From Ciona intestinalis (Eukaryota; Chordata; Ascidiacea; Phlebobranchia; Cionidae), in contig NC_020168.2 in NCBI RefSeq assembly GCF_000224145.3, forward strand, positions 3,638,561 to 3,702,560: a stretch of 64,000 bases of DNA, written 5' to 3'. The notes beneath the pieces are model-generated. The model had not been told where the DNA came from and searched no databases. It worked only from the letters and a program-made list of their open reading frames with translations. Positions 1-12,100 of the stretch are shown here, piece by piece. Made by a program: the position numbers and the translations under genes. The first letter of the stretch is position 1, and the number at the start of each line of letters is the position of its first letter.

Positions 1-403
1 CATATAAAGAAAACAACCACAAACAGAGAAGCTAGCGCAATAAACAAGTTTAAAGGTGTTGCGGCCTGATTTGCGACGAAGGCAAAAATTAAAATGGGCC
101 TAACCCCTTCCTATTTCTACTGTAACCCTCCCCCCTTTTTTTACCAATTTATTTGTCCAATTTGTCATTTTACTTGCTAATTGCAATATGTCCAGACTTA
201 ACTTTTCCACAGATAAGAATCTACATATGCACTACAAGTCCAACGCAACAGCATATGTATTTTACCGCCAAAATTACTTACAAATTTTCTACATTGTGAC
301 CTACAAGCAGACTTATGAAATTAGATACCTGTTTTATACCTTTAACTTTAACTTGCCCCAATTCACAGATATATAGGTGGTATTCATCCAATAAACAATT
401 TAC

Positions 404-3400
404 CTTTTCTTTCGAGCACACAATGGTAAGAATATGAGTTTTCATGGCAGCGGCTGATCTAAATTTAGTCCCGCACCAACTACAGCACCGCTTATGAGTT
501 ATACAGTGTTGCCAGATGTGATGGAGAAACGGCACCGAACCAGAGATGCATTGAAGGCAGAAAAAACATTTGTAAACCTTGACCCCATCACCACCTTTTA
601 CCTAAAAAAATTTCCGATTTAAAAAAAATATTTCTTTACAAAACCTATATCTATATATATATGTAATAACTTTCTTTGTTCTTTTTAAAAAATATTGTTT
701 TGCTCTTTCTTCCAAAATGTTAAACATGTGAAAAAAATACTGTAGTACACACAAATTTTCCATTTATAGATATGATAAATCAATTAACGAAAAATAAATT
801 TTTTTCATTTTTTATAGATCATACCAATATAACAAAACTAATTAGCACTACTTTTCTTATATTCAAACTTGTTTTTATTGTGAAAAAAACAGAAAAAAAC
901 AATCAAAAAAAACTTATGTGACAAAGGAACTTACAGATTTAAAGGAGCGATAAATCAACGCTGAGCTATCAGATGCGGCTTTGAATAAATTAGAAGTGGA
1001 AGCTTTGCTTTGTTTGGAACCAATCGCCTTATTCTTAGCATCTGAAACATCGATTTAGTTTTAAACAAATCTTAAACCTGCATAGTTGTAAAGTTAATGG
1101 TGCCTGGGGTAACATGTCAACCTAATTCATGAAATACGGGTGACAATGTACCATAATATATTTTAGGATCTCAGTTTTATGTTTAAAACATTTTTTTTGC
1201 TGTTTGATAGCTATAAAAACCAGCAGAGCCAAAGTATATTGCATACTTTATTCACCATTGCATACTTTATTCACACATTATTCACTATAGTTCCCTAAGT
1301 TTGACAACAATGCATATTAACTGCATTTTAGAAATGTCACATCTGAGTTTGTTAAAATTTTAAAGATGGCTTCAAACATGTTTCAATCTTTCCACTTACG
1401 TTGCACAAGGCTTGGAGCTTTTCCCTGCAGCGCTCGTTGTGCTGCGAGCATCATGCGATGTTGTACAGATTGACAGTGACGATTAAATGAACTTTTCGAA
1501 TTAAGTCTACATTTACAAGTCTTACACACGTGTCTGCAATTTTAAGAATATTTCATGTTTGTAAAGTATTTAACTAAAACATAACTTAAAATAGCCGTAA
1601 TGAAACATAACTTAAATTATTATTTATAAGAAATCAAATAAAACATATTTTTAAGCAGCCGAAATGTAAACTTCTGTCGTCCTATTAAGGTCAACTTCAT
1701 GCACATTTACCCTATATGAAATACAATTTGTTTAAATAGTACCCTGTTATCAAAAGAGGTGCATCAGATATACATTATGACAAAAACTCGTTAATGTCCA
1801 AAAACCAAAACAGATTTTTTTACAATTTTTGGGCTAAAATCACAAAACCTAGGTCCTCTGAAAAGGACCTCACCCATATTAAGTAGAATACTTGTAAATA
1901 TAGATATAATTTTTGCATTTTCTTACCCGGTAACCGATTTCTGACCATCTGTGTCATCTTTGTTATCCAGCTCCTTGTCAGAAGTTGCGTTCTTTTTGCT
2001 GCTACGTAACATATTTCTATACATCAGATAGTTATTTAATATATTTTAAACTTACATAGAATTACTGCATGTGAATAGATCTTACCTAAGCATGGCGCTG
2101 TTTTTTAAACCTGGTTTATCCTTCTTTGGGGATTTTTCTACAGTTTCATTTTCTTTTTTGGGGGGCAATGTCACAGCTAAATGAATAACAGTACAAGATA
2201 ACCACGAATCAATTTATCAAAATACATTTTATGTAAATTTTTACCAGAAGCAAATTTTTACCAGAAATTTTACCACCTTCACACATGAAGGACATTCATA
2301 CTTTTAGTTATATAAGCGTCCTGTGTGTTGAGGTAATGAGATAAATCTGGCCTAAATCCTAGGTAACTCACCCATATAGAATAGAAATGATATTTTAAGC
2401 ATAAAGCTAATAATGTCAAAGCCACACAGTTAAATTTGGCAAAAAAAAATGATAAAACAATTTGCCTAAGCTAAAGTTTAAAATTTTGGTTAGATAATTT
2501 TTTTTAATTTGAAGTTAATAGTGAAAATGTCGGTTCTACTTAGGGATGTACATTACAGAATTTTGAATCTGTGAGATTCGAATCTAATTACGGGATTCGG
2601 TATTCTGTTTAATGACGTCATCTCATATAATATATTAACAATTTTTGAGTGTTAATAATTTTGAAAAAAAATATTTTTGCTATTGTGGGACTTTCGAGAG
2701 TATACGTTACGCAACGTCTATTTATGGCCTGCTATACGTTTCATGACGCAAGAACTACCCAATAGTACAATTTTTGATCATTTTACAGCTCATGATCCAA
2801 CAAGGCTCTGTAAAAGAGTCTATAAACTGACTTATGTTGGTAAAATTCATTTTTCCTATAAATATAAAAAGATTCGAAATTCTAGATTCGGAATTCTAGA
2901 TTCGAAATAAAGTATTCTAGGATATCCTAGACTACCTAATTATTCTGTAATGTGCATCCCTGGTTCTACTTTGACTTTAAATTGTCATAGAAGGGCTCAC
3001 CATTAGGAATAGGGGTTGGGTCGGAAAACAACAATTCCTCTATAGCGGAAGCACGACTTTTCAGATGATTTTCCCTCACATATTTATCCAGATTGGCTAA
3101 TTCCTTTTGTAGCTCAGATTTAGAATCACGTTCTGAAGGCACACCTTCGGTAAAAATATGAATAAACTATAAATTTTTTTGTTAACACATATTATAGCAA
3201 TAGCCTGCAATCATAGGCGCCTAACATGGGTATGCAAAATATGCGTATATACCCAGGAAATAAATCAGAGTGCCCAGTACAAATACTCCTTTAATAGTCC
3301 AATTTAAAAACATGTTTTACAATAAACACTATACAGTGGTGATTGTGCAATGATTAGTCTATTTCCAAAATAAAAGCTTATAATGTGAAAAATGTTTCAA

Positions 3401-6400
3401 TAAAAAGAAAAAATGCTTTTTATGTTTTAAAACTTACAGGTACCTTGACTTTTAAATAGTTAGATGCCTATGTATGCAACACAAATTTTGTAAATATGAT
3501 GAAAAAATGTAATTACCTACTAGGATGCACTCCACAGATGCAGGATTCATTTTGATGAATTTATATTTTCGCTGCAGTTTCGGTGCTCTGTGAATAGGAT
3601 GTTAAAACTAACACTGAGTAATTTACCTTAATAAAAACGACTTAATAGGAAATCGAAAAAATGAATTCCCAGACACCTGTTTAAAGTTACACTAAACATT
3701 GTGACAAGCGGTAAGATATATCATAGGACAACACTGCTTTAAATAAAAACATTATATATATATATATATATGGTACTTTGTGCAAGAAAAGTTACTTTTC
3801 AAGCTATTCTAAAAGTAAATTTAACACAGATATTGCAGATATTAGTTTACTGCTGGAATAATAATATTGTACATAGAAATGGAACTTACACAGAAAGTGC
3901 TGCCCTAATGCACACAGTGAGTGAACCATGCTTGCCATAGGAATCATGGAACTTCTTTGCGACCACACGAGGAGCACGACCAAAACTCACAGAGTTTGCT
4001 GGTCTATGTGATGCTATTGTAAAAATTGGAAACAAAAATAAAGATATTTAAACATTATGTGACTGTATAGAATAGATTACCAATTGTTCTGGGAACTTTC
4101 AAAACAGGGGTGGTTCATATTTCACAATCCAGTTTTAAACCTAAACATTGAATATACTGTCATATGTTCAAACAAACAAGTATAGCTAAAGTATTGTATT
4201 AACCACATTGATCAATAAGGTTTCTTATGTTTTACAACTATACGTGAAACTGCAAAGTCTTGGGAGATTTGTATAAAATTTAAAACCCCCACCAAAATAA
4301 ATATATATATACATTTTTAAATATGTTTAAAACGGCTAGGTTGTTCGTACATGTTATACTTGGTGTTGTTTTACTTGGAGCGTGTGTGACGGTCACTGGC
4401 TTGATTGGAACAATTTGAATGCTGCAATTATTTAAGCTGTTGCTTGTAACCTAAAAAAACGAGAATCAGCATAAATAATATTACCTACGACTATAAAAAA
4501 TGAAATAAAAAACAGGTCTTTAGAACTAAAAAATAGGACTTTAAAAATAAAAATCTTTTATGGTAGAAAAAGTAAATAGACAATGTATACAAAAAAAACA
4601 CAAGTGTGTAATTGGCTTACCACATTTGAGCATGTGTCTGGAGAACGTTTTTGTGCAGCTGGAAATAAAAAAGGAAGTTTAGAATAAAATTAGATTAAAT
4701 GTTTTACCAAAATATAAGTGAGTGTTTATACCTGAGATGTAAACTGGGGTTGAACTGGGTTTTATAGATTTGGGTGCTGCGTGTAGTTCCTGGCAATTAA
4801 AGAAATATTTTGTAAAATCAAACAAAGTAAAAAAACTTGCATTTAGGAGTTTTTTTATGTTGTAGAATTCAAAGTTCTTTGTGGCATTTTTAGCTAGTGT
4901 TGTGAACTTTGTGTAAAAGTTGGTTTGTTTATAAAACAGGATGCTAAAACACCTGATAATGTTTACCCCTAGTTTAAAAATCAAAATGGTGTGCCTAATT
5001 TTATGCTTATGGTCAAGAGCAAGTTAAAAATCTGAAGCACTTCATGGTAGTGCCTAATGGTACAGTAAACATATTAAAAAAAAGTTTATGTACAGGACAC
5101 AGATTGTTCAAAGTACCAACAACATTTTTCATTACTTTTATATCTTTTTAAATAATAAAAGAATACAATTACTTTTTATTGCAATAAAAATATTAAGAGG
5201 TGTTTATGTACAAGACTCTATTTTCGCATTACTTTATTTTTTTGATAATTAAAGAATATAATTACTTTTTATTGCTTTAAAATAGTCATGACTTGTTGCT
5301 AGCTACCTTTGAAAACACAACAGGACCACTGTTGATAACAACCTGAGAGGGTGAATGCATTTTCATCATAGAGTTGGCAGAGCTTGGTTTAATTGAGATT
5401 GCATTCTGCCTTGTGACTTGAATGGGGTTGCTTAGCTGTATAGGAATGCTATTCTTGGAAGAGGTGGTACTTGTTGAGGACTGTTGGATTACTGGAATAT
5501 ACTTTGAATCCTTTATTCCAGTTGGAGTGTTGTTGTTTAGCAGTTTGACAAGCACAGGTCCACTAACTTGGCCGATCATTTTGTTGTTTTTTAAATTCAC
5601 CTGAAGTGACTGACAAAAATGTGAAAGATTAGAGCAAGCATTTTTATAAAAAAAGAAGAATTTTTTAATACAGAATTTTAATACAAAGAATTTTTTAATA
5701 CATAACGTGTTTTTTTATCTATTTGAATGCATTAGCAAAGATCAGAGTAGTTCATACTGAGTTGTAATTAAAAAAAAACTGTGGGTAAAAACCAAAAACC
5801 AATCTATGTAACATTAAAGCAAACATTACCCAAAAAGCAAAGGTTTTTAGTTAACTTACCTTTAGGTTGGAAAATTTATTCTGAATGTTAGAAGTCTGTA
5901 GATTTCTTGGTATGATAGTGAAATGATCACTTTTAGGTTTCAATTGAACAGTTCCATTTGGACTGCTCGTGCCTACATTAAGTTTCGGTTGAATTTGAAC
6001 AACTTTACTTGCTGCTGTAAAAACAAATACACAAATATATTATGTCATGTTTTATACAACGATATCCTTTTTGGCATATACCATAACAATATATACAATA
6101 TGTCTATAGCTATTGTATTACGCACTCTTAAACAAAACACCAAATTTATTTTACATATTTCTTTAGTAAATACTAACACGGCATTACACACCTTTAGAGC
6201 GTAAACTTTTTGAATTTTCTTTCTCCTTCTTATCGCTTGTCTGTTCTTCCTGTATTTAAAATGGTGATATTAACAACTATAGTACCAAGTGCTTATATAT
6301 ATATATATATGAGTTTAATATATAAACTTAGGCAACCTAATTTCAATATAAATGCTAAAAAATATCCAATGTAACTGCTGACCTGCTCAATCTTTTGCTC

Positions 6401-6908
6401 TGGGTTTTTATTTCTTGTTCTCATTTCATATCTCTTTGGTGGGTATTCAAATATAGTGGGAACGGCATCTGAAAACCAGAATGATTGGTAAGTACACTAT
6501 ACAAAAGTAAATAAAATACAGCAATACTTGCCAATACATAAAGTGATCACTGATCACTACCACGACTATGGAGTATATGGCTGCATTATATAGGCATGTT
6601 CATGAATGATTATTATCAGGGCTCTTTTTCAAAGATAGTATACCTGGCTTCAATACTATCTTTTCCTTTTTATTTGCATCACCAGATAAATCAGCCTTTA
6701 CTTTCATGAAGTCCTTTGGTGTAAAATGCTTGCTGCAAATGTACAGGGTTTTAACTCTGTTCCAAGAGTTCACTGTCAATGTAGGATTGTTTATGTTTTT
6801 CAACCACAATTTAGCAAACTCTTTATCTTGTGGAAAGCGATGTAATGTCGCAGTATCCTTCTTAAGTTCACCGTACTTTACACAAAATGGGACAGAACAG
6901 GAAGGCAT
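404..6908 (-). CDS. THAP-domain protein with terminal C2H2/C2HC fingers (3' end not in view)
   Basis: Probable sequence-specific DNA-binding nuclear protein. Sixteen exons join in phase: 6908-6644, 6468-6383, 6249-6192, 6014-5860, 5600-5307, 4789-4732, 4658-4621, 4450-4375, 4013-3890, 3587-3517, 3144-3001, 2176-2086, 2001-1927, 1533-1400, 1041-935, 601-404 (658 codons). The N-terminus MPSCSVPFC begins a C2CH THAP finger (Cys4, Cys9, Cys58, His61, Trp35), and exon 2 supplies the family's closing AVPTIF. The middle is Ser/Asn/Gln-rich. Exon 11 is Lys/Glu-rich and may be helical. Exon 14 carries VCKTCKC..NRHCQSVQH, a C2H2 finger; exon 16 carries YKCFFC...HHIWQHC and CCSWCGTKF..MKTH...C. The start was chosen because THAP domains begin within a few residues of the protein start, and an acceptor lies just upstream. 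The last visible exon ends in a donor (gtaaat); read-through would stop at 278, so the true end is either there or left of the window. Small middle exons are less certain. Confidence 0.72.
2325..2392 (+). repeat. LINE 3'-tail remnant
   Basis: This short intron segment resembles the tail of the LINE fragment in the SPAG1 intron: a run like gttgaggtaatgag, then cctaaatcctagg, then atagaatagaa. It is only the last ~70 bp of such an element. Confidence 0.4.
2541..2962. mobile_element. hAT-type MITE, 422 bp, with 8-bp target duplication
   Basis: The ends are 21-bp inverted repeats starting YAGGGATGYACATTACAG with two mismatches. The element is flanked by a perfect 8-bp direct repeat, GTTCTACT, at 2533-2540 and 2963-2970. 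An 8-bp duplication is the hAT superfamily hallmark. The inside holds further inverted attcgaat/attctaga-type repeats and no transposase. It lies in intron 11 of the THAP gene, close to the exon 11 donor. Confidence 0.85.
3750..3772. repeat. TA microsatellite
   Basis: A run of about 11 TA units in an intron of the THAP gene. A similar run sits at 6293-6310 in another intron. Confidence 0.8.
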
Positions 6909-6999
6909 GCCTACATGACAAATGTATACAACATAGCATAGGCACTGTAACACCAAATCAACAGTTTAATGAAACAAATTATATAAATATATGTACATA

Positions 7000-9107
7000 A
7001 TATCATATGCATATGTAAAAAATATTAAATAAAACCAACAAAAAGTGTGTAAACTATGGTAAAAACGTCTATATGATATAGAGTTAAGAAAAACGTATGG
7101 AAAAATACGTATGACCAACTTTTTAATTGCACCATGTATAACACCTACACTTTGCATTAGCGGCATTAATAGTTATTTCTGTATTTTTAATTTTATATTC
7201 CCGTATTTTAAATCGTCAATTAATTAGTAAATTTGTCTGAATAACGATTACGGGGACTACAAAATTAGAGAGATCAAATTACGTATACGACAATACCAAG
7301 TAAGATAATAAACGCGCGAAATATCGTATGCTAATTAGCGCTGTCTATATCCTTACCGTAACGCGCAAATATCGACAATGTCTTAAGATAGACTTTGTAG
7401 TCGTGCCTTTAAAACTTAGGCAGTAAGCCTTGGTACTAGGTACAACAATACCATTTTACAAATAATGCATTGATATCGTACTTGACGTAGGGTCGTCGTA
7501 GGCTACTGCACTACAATTGCATCTTTCGTGTTTGTTTACAATAATGAAAGCACGTGCGCAACCTGTCTCGCTTCAATAATTTTTCAACGTAGATACAATA
7601 TATTAATTTTATGAACCCAAATGCCTGCCCACTTTGCGCAGCCTTTGACTTGCTGTATGCCCCAACACAACATAATGGCGTCTGTTTCCTTTCACGTGAC
7701 TGGTGACGCGACCGAACACATTGCTCTCATTGGCCAGTTCCGACAAAACGATGACGTCATACAGAGAGCAACCAATAAGAATGTATAGCCTGGCCTCACG
7801 AAAGTGCGCGCCTGCGCAGTGCTTGGGTGTGGAGCGAAAAAAGGCCTACTGTGTCTCACAGACAGAACCATTGCGCAGATAGGAAATCTCCTAACAAAAT
7901 CTCCCTGTAAGCCTAGCAACCTTCTGACCACTACCTCAGGCACCCTATTATTTCTGTGGCCTGTGGCGTGGTACATTTGAACAGGTTTCATACAACACTG
8001 TGTATCATTATAATTAAACTTCTTGTTGCATTGCAGTCACGTTAACACTGCCGAAAGCTGCGTGCTTGTAAGAAGCTGGGGCAGTTCACGCTCATTATAA
8101 GGAGTCTAAAGGTCACAACCACCTTTCAACACACAAAGCTTCCACCCAATGGTTAAATGCCGGTCGCGATGTTTCATGCGGTCATAAACTATGTATGTGC
8201 TCATAACCATTGAACCATTTGCAAAAAGTCAAACGACTGAGTGCCCTTGGGAAGTTCACAGTTCTCAACAGTTTTTGCATCGCGCCCACTGGCGGAGACT
8301 AATTTTACTCAATACATTCGACTATAAAAAATCTCAAGCGCGGTTTTAAACGATAAAAAAGTAACAAAAACCCGATGCACGGATAATTAAGGAACTGGTG
8401 GCTACAGGTTTTGATATAACTCCATGGTTTGAGTTGTTCAGCTGCATTAGGTTGCTTGTAGTCAGTAAAAATGTGGGTTGTAGGAATCAGTATATAATAT
8501 TTCATGAACACCCCTTTATCGGTATACCTGACTTTCTGGGACATCATAATTGTACAATATCAGAACAAGTTTTTTTATTATACTTCTGGGACGTTTGGTT
8601 TTAGTAGCCTGCACGCGCAAAATTACATGGCTATTTATTTTTTAGGATAAACTGAATGTAACGTTGTGATTTGAAATTCATATGCGAGCACGAAATGTGT
8701 ATTATCAGCGTTGTATTATTACCACTGATCTGTACATACATGAATGGATCAATGAATTTAACGACTGTCGTTGCCTACCAAACGAGATAACAAAATTACA
8801 TTCATTTATACCAGAGCCATAGAAATACCTGTGTTACTACGACTTTGATTTATTCCGCCGTTGGTATTAGGTCCTATCTGTTCTACGAAATATTCAGTAT
8901 TTGCATTAGTGCGAAATTTTAATTTTGCTGTGGTTACTGGTTACCTACCAATCCACAGAAGGTTAATAAGAGTAAAGTTTAAGCGTTGATCATTGTTGCT
9001 GACAGTAAATACGTCAGGTTAAGTATTAAGTGCAATAGAATTCGGTTGGTGTGACCGCTTTTACGATCTGTATTCTGTATTATTGTTGAACGTAAAATAC
9101 TGGTGCG
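7000..9107. other. Intergenic region between divergent THAP and SPAG1 genes
   Basis: This 2.1-kb space separates the THAP start from the SPAG1 start. It holds a promoter-like motif cluster near 7.7 kb and otherwise unique sequence. Open frames here (for example 7692-7991 on the minus strand) have no recognisable domain, splice context or codon pattern, so none is called a gene. Confidence 0.6.
7693..7776. promoter_or_regulatory. Promoter-like cluster: E-box, CCAAT boxes, CRE
   Basis: Within 84 bp there are CACGTG (7693-7698), an inverted CCAAT (7729-7733), a palindromic TGACGTCA cAMP-response element (7752-7759) and a forward CCAAT (7772-7776). The cluster lies about 0.8 kb from the THAP start and 1.3 kb from the SPAG1 start, so it could serve either or both. 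Function is inferred from motifs only. Confidence 0.4.
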
Positions 9108-12100
9108 ATGGCTGCAACGCTTTTCAATGGAACCTCAAACAGCTCCAACGATATAACTATTGACATGTTGGACTATCAGTACATTGACAATTGCTCCAAC
9201 ATTAAGGTAAATGAATGTTTTAGTATAAATTTAAGGTAAGAGTTTATAGCTGCATGCCTGCATCCTCTGACCTCTTATATAACTTCTAGGTAAATTAAGT
9301 ACAAAGGCCATTGTGCCTCTGAAACAGGTTATAATACAATGATTGGATTTTACTGTTTTTGTAGTCTTATATGACAATTTATATGTAGCTTACCCATTTT
9401 CTTTCTGTATAATTGAACAATATTATTATTGTTACATAATATGTTTTTCTTCCTAAATAGGAGCTTGAAAAAATACTAAGGGCTCTCAGATCTGGTAAAG
9501 ATGGTTATTACCCCCATCTCATATCACACTGTGAAGATAAAGTTAGAGGAATGAATCCTACAAGCAAAGCTCTGCGAAAACTAAACCCGATCACCAGAAC
9601 AAAGTAAGCAAACATGTCGTTTTTATTTTTTTTAACCTTTTCTTTTATAAGGTATTGCAAAACAGGACACTCAGTTGTGATAAATTATATGTTTCAAGCC
9701 CACAGTATGCAAGCCTTAACTGGAAATTTTGCAGGGGTCGCATCAAGCTAACTCCTAGATTTTTTAATTAAAAGCAACATATTAAATAAAATAGTCAACA
9801 AAAATACAAACCCACCAATAGTTAACACAATTTATTTTGGCAAATGACAAGACCTGGATTTTTTAAATAATCGACTTCGCCAGCTACACAAATGAATGTT
9901 TATTGCTGTTTTTTTGACAGGGACTTGCCAGCTGATGAGGCTGAGGTTATAACAAACGGAATTGGAGAATGGAAAAATGAAATTCATTCAAATGCATCTG
10001 ATGATCAGGTTAATGGTTGCAACATTCCACCAGTCAGACAAACAACTACTTTGAAAGGTTAATATTCGCAAGACTTAAACCGTAATTCAGTTTTAAAAGT
10101 AATGGGCCAACCCTTGGCTAAATTTAACCCTTACAGTGGCACAGTTAGTTACCCGAAAGTGCGCCTGTCTGTAACCCAGAGGTGATGAGTACTGAGTAGT
10201 GTACCCTAATGGGTTGTCTAAATTGCAATTACTGATTCCTTAGGAGGTGTCCCCATAGAATCTCACTCATATAGATCTTATATAGTTATTTATGTTTTTA
10301 ATATGCTATTAACAACCACCCTGAAAAGTTGATATTCACAAGACCTAAGTAACTTTGTGTAATTTTGGCATTAAGACGGCCAACTCTGTCCTACAGGGTT
10401 TAGAGTTTAGGCTATGCAGTGAAAAAACCTAGAACATATGCAATTGAAAAATTGATGTGTTCAAAAAATTTCAACATAATTTTTACATCCTGTTTCATTA
10501 AGAATTTTTCTTTGTTTAATTTCCCTATATTAAAAACTAAAAGTGCGTATTTTTATTATTGCAGGGACTAAATCAACAGTTACCAATCCAAGTTCAAAAA
10601 GCCAAAGAATAAGGAGCTACGATTACAAGGCGTGGGATAAGTTTGATGCAGATAAGGAATGTGAAAATGCAGAGAAGCAACCACAAGAGAAGCCAAGAAC
10701 AACCCCAACCTCAGTATGTGGTAGTTTATGGTATATGACAAAGAATAACTCTTTGAAAGCGAACCTATGTCTTAGGCATTGTTTATATAAGTGTTATATT
10801 AATATATATAAGCTTTACTGGGAATTACTTTTTGTGTGGGTGATTTTATTAAATTTTCTACAATTGAACTGTTTTTCTCAATTGTGGGGAATTACTTTTT
10901 GTATAGCTGATTTTATTATTTTTTCCCCAAACTGTTTTTTTCAATGAAGCACGTTATCTATATGGTTATAGAATTAACATTACAGAATGTTACGTTGTAT
11001 ATTTAATTGTAATTGTGTATAGTACTTCTTACATAGGAATAAATCCTAGCCAAACACCAAGAAGAATGGACAAAACATGACGGCTGCAGGCAGACGAAGG
11101 AGTATAGGAGAAACATTAGCAGGTGTTTTTCCGAACAACTCCTGAAGCTGCCAAGGCAAACGTTACGTTCCATTCTTCAAGTGATAACAGGGCATGGCAT
11201 GTTTGCCAGTCATCTGCATAAACTTAAAAAAAAGTGAGAGTCCCATCTGCCCTGTCTGTGGCGAGGAAGATGAGACATCCTTTCATTATGTTGGCATATG
11301 TCCAGCATATGCGAACGCAAGACGGGAGCATCTAAACTTGACCGAGCTGTCAAGGGAAGATCTCCCATCCATCACCATTAAAGCCCTTGTCGCCTACCTT
11401 CGGGGAAGCGCCAGGCTCCTTAAACTGGGAAGGTCCATGTAGTAGCACCCCGGGTGTTGGGGTAATGGGTCAATTATGGCCCAAATCCTAGGGCCCATGG
11501 CGTGCCAAGCCGCGGGACCACATAGAATAGAATAGAAAAATACATAGGAATAAAATATGTTTTTCTTGCAGAAAATGTCTGATAAAGTTGATGCCACTGG
11601 ATTATCAGAATATGAAATGCTAGTTCGAGCAACTTCAGAAAAAGACAAAGGCAACGAAGCTTTTAAATCAGGTATATATGTATTTAATTTGTTTGTTTAC
11701 CAATTTAAAATTAGAACCCATTAATATGATAAACCATTAGTGTTGTCTGTTGTTCATAGACTTGTATCTTTACTAATTGACAGTTTAGTATATGCAAGTA
11801 TCCTTTCTAATTGTGTAGAATAGCAGTTACCAGCATTAATAAGGTAGTATAGTATTATGCTATGTTATTATCTAATGTACAAGAACGACTTTTTAAACCA
11901 CAGTTTATTTATTTACAACATCTATCTAATGAGTCACTTTGACATTTCCTGTATTATTCACCTTTTGTTATTTTAATATCAATGATCAAAACTTTAATGA
12001 CTGGTCGCAAACTCATTGTACATTATGTGTTAGTGTGTCATAAAACGCTTTAATTTATGAATGGGGTCATCACTACTTATCCCTTTTTTCCTGCAGCTGA

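Noticed and set aside
1-403. A last exon of the THAP gene at the left edge
   Set aside because: No acceptor with an in-phase open frame and stop could be chosen with confidence; left open in the gene entry.
2677-2910. 77-codon frame as a transposase remnant
   Set aside because: It is the inside of a non-autonomous hAT MITE and is made of its inverted repeats.
7692-7991. Open frame of 99 codons on the minus strand
   Set aside because: It lies in a GC-richer promoter-like stretch, has no domain and mixed composition, and no splice partner in phase.
8760-8980. RFX X-box for the cilia gene SPAG1
   Set aside because: Half-sites such as gttgcctacc and ggttacctacc occur, but no full GTNRCC-N-RGYAAC palindrome was found.
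10543-10947. Long frame running from SPAG1 exon 4 into the intron
   Set aside because: Only 10565-10713 is coding; a donor gtatgt at 10714 ends the exon, and the rest is hydrophobic noise in AT-rich intron.
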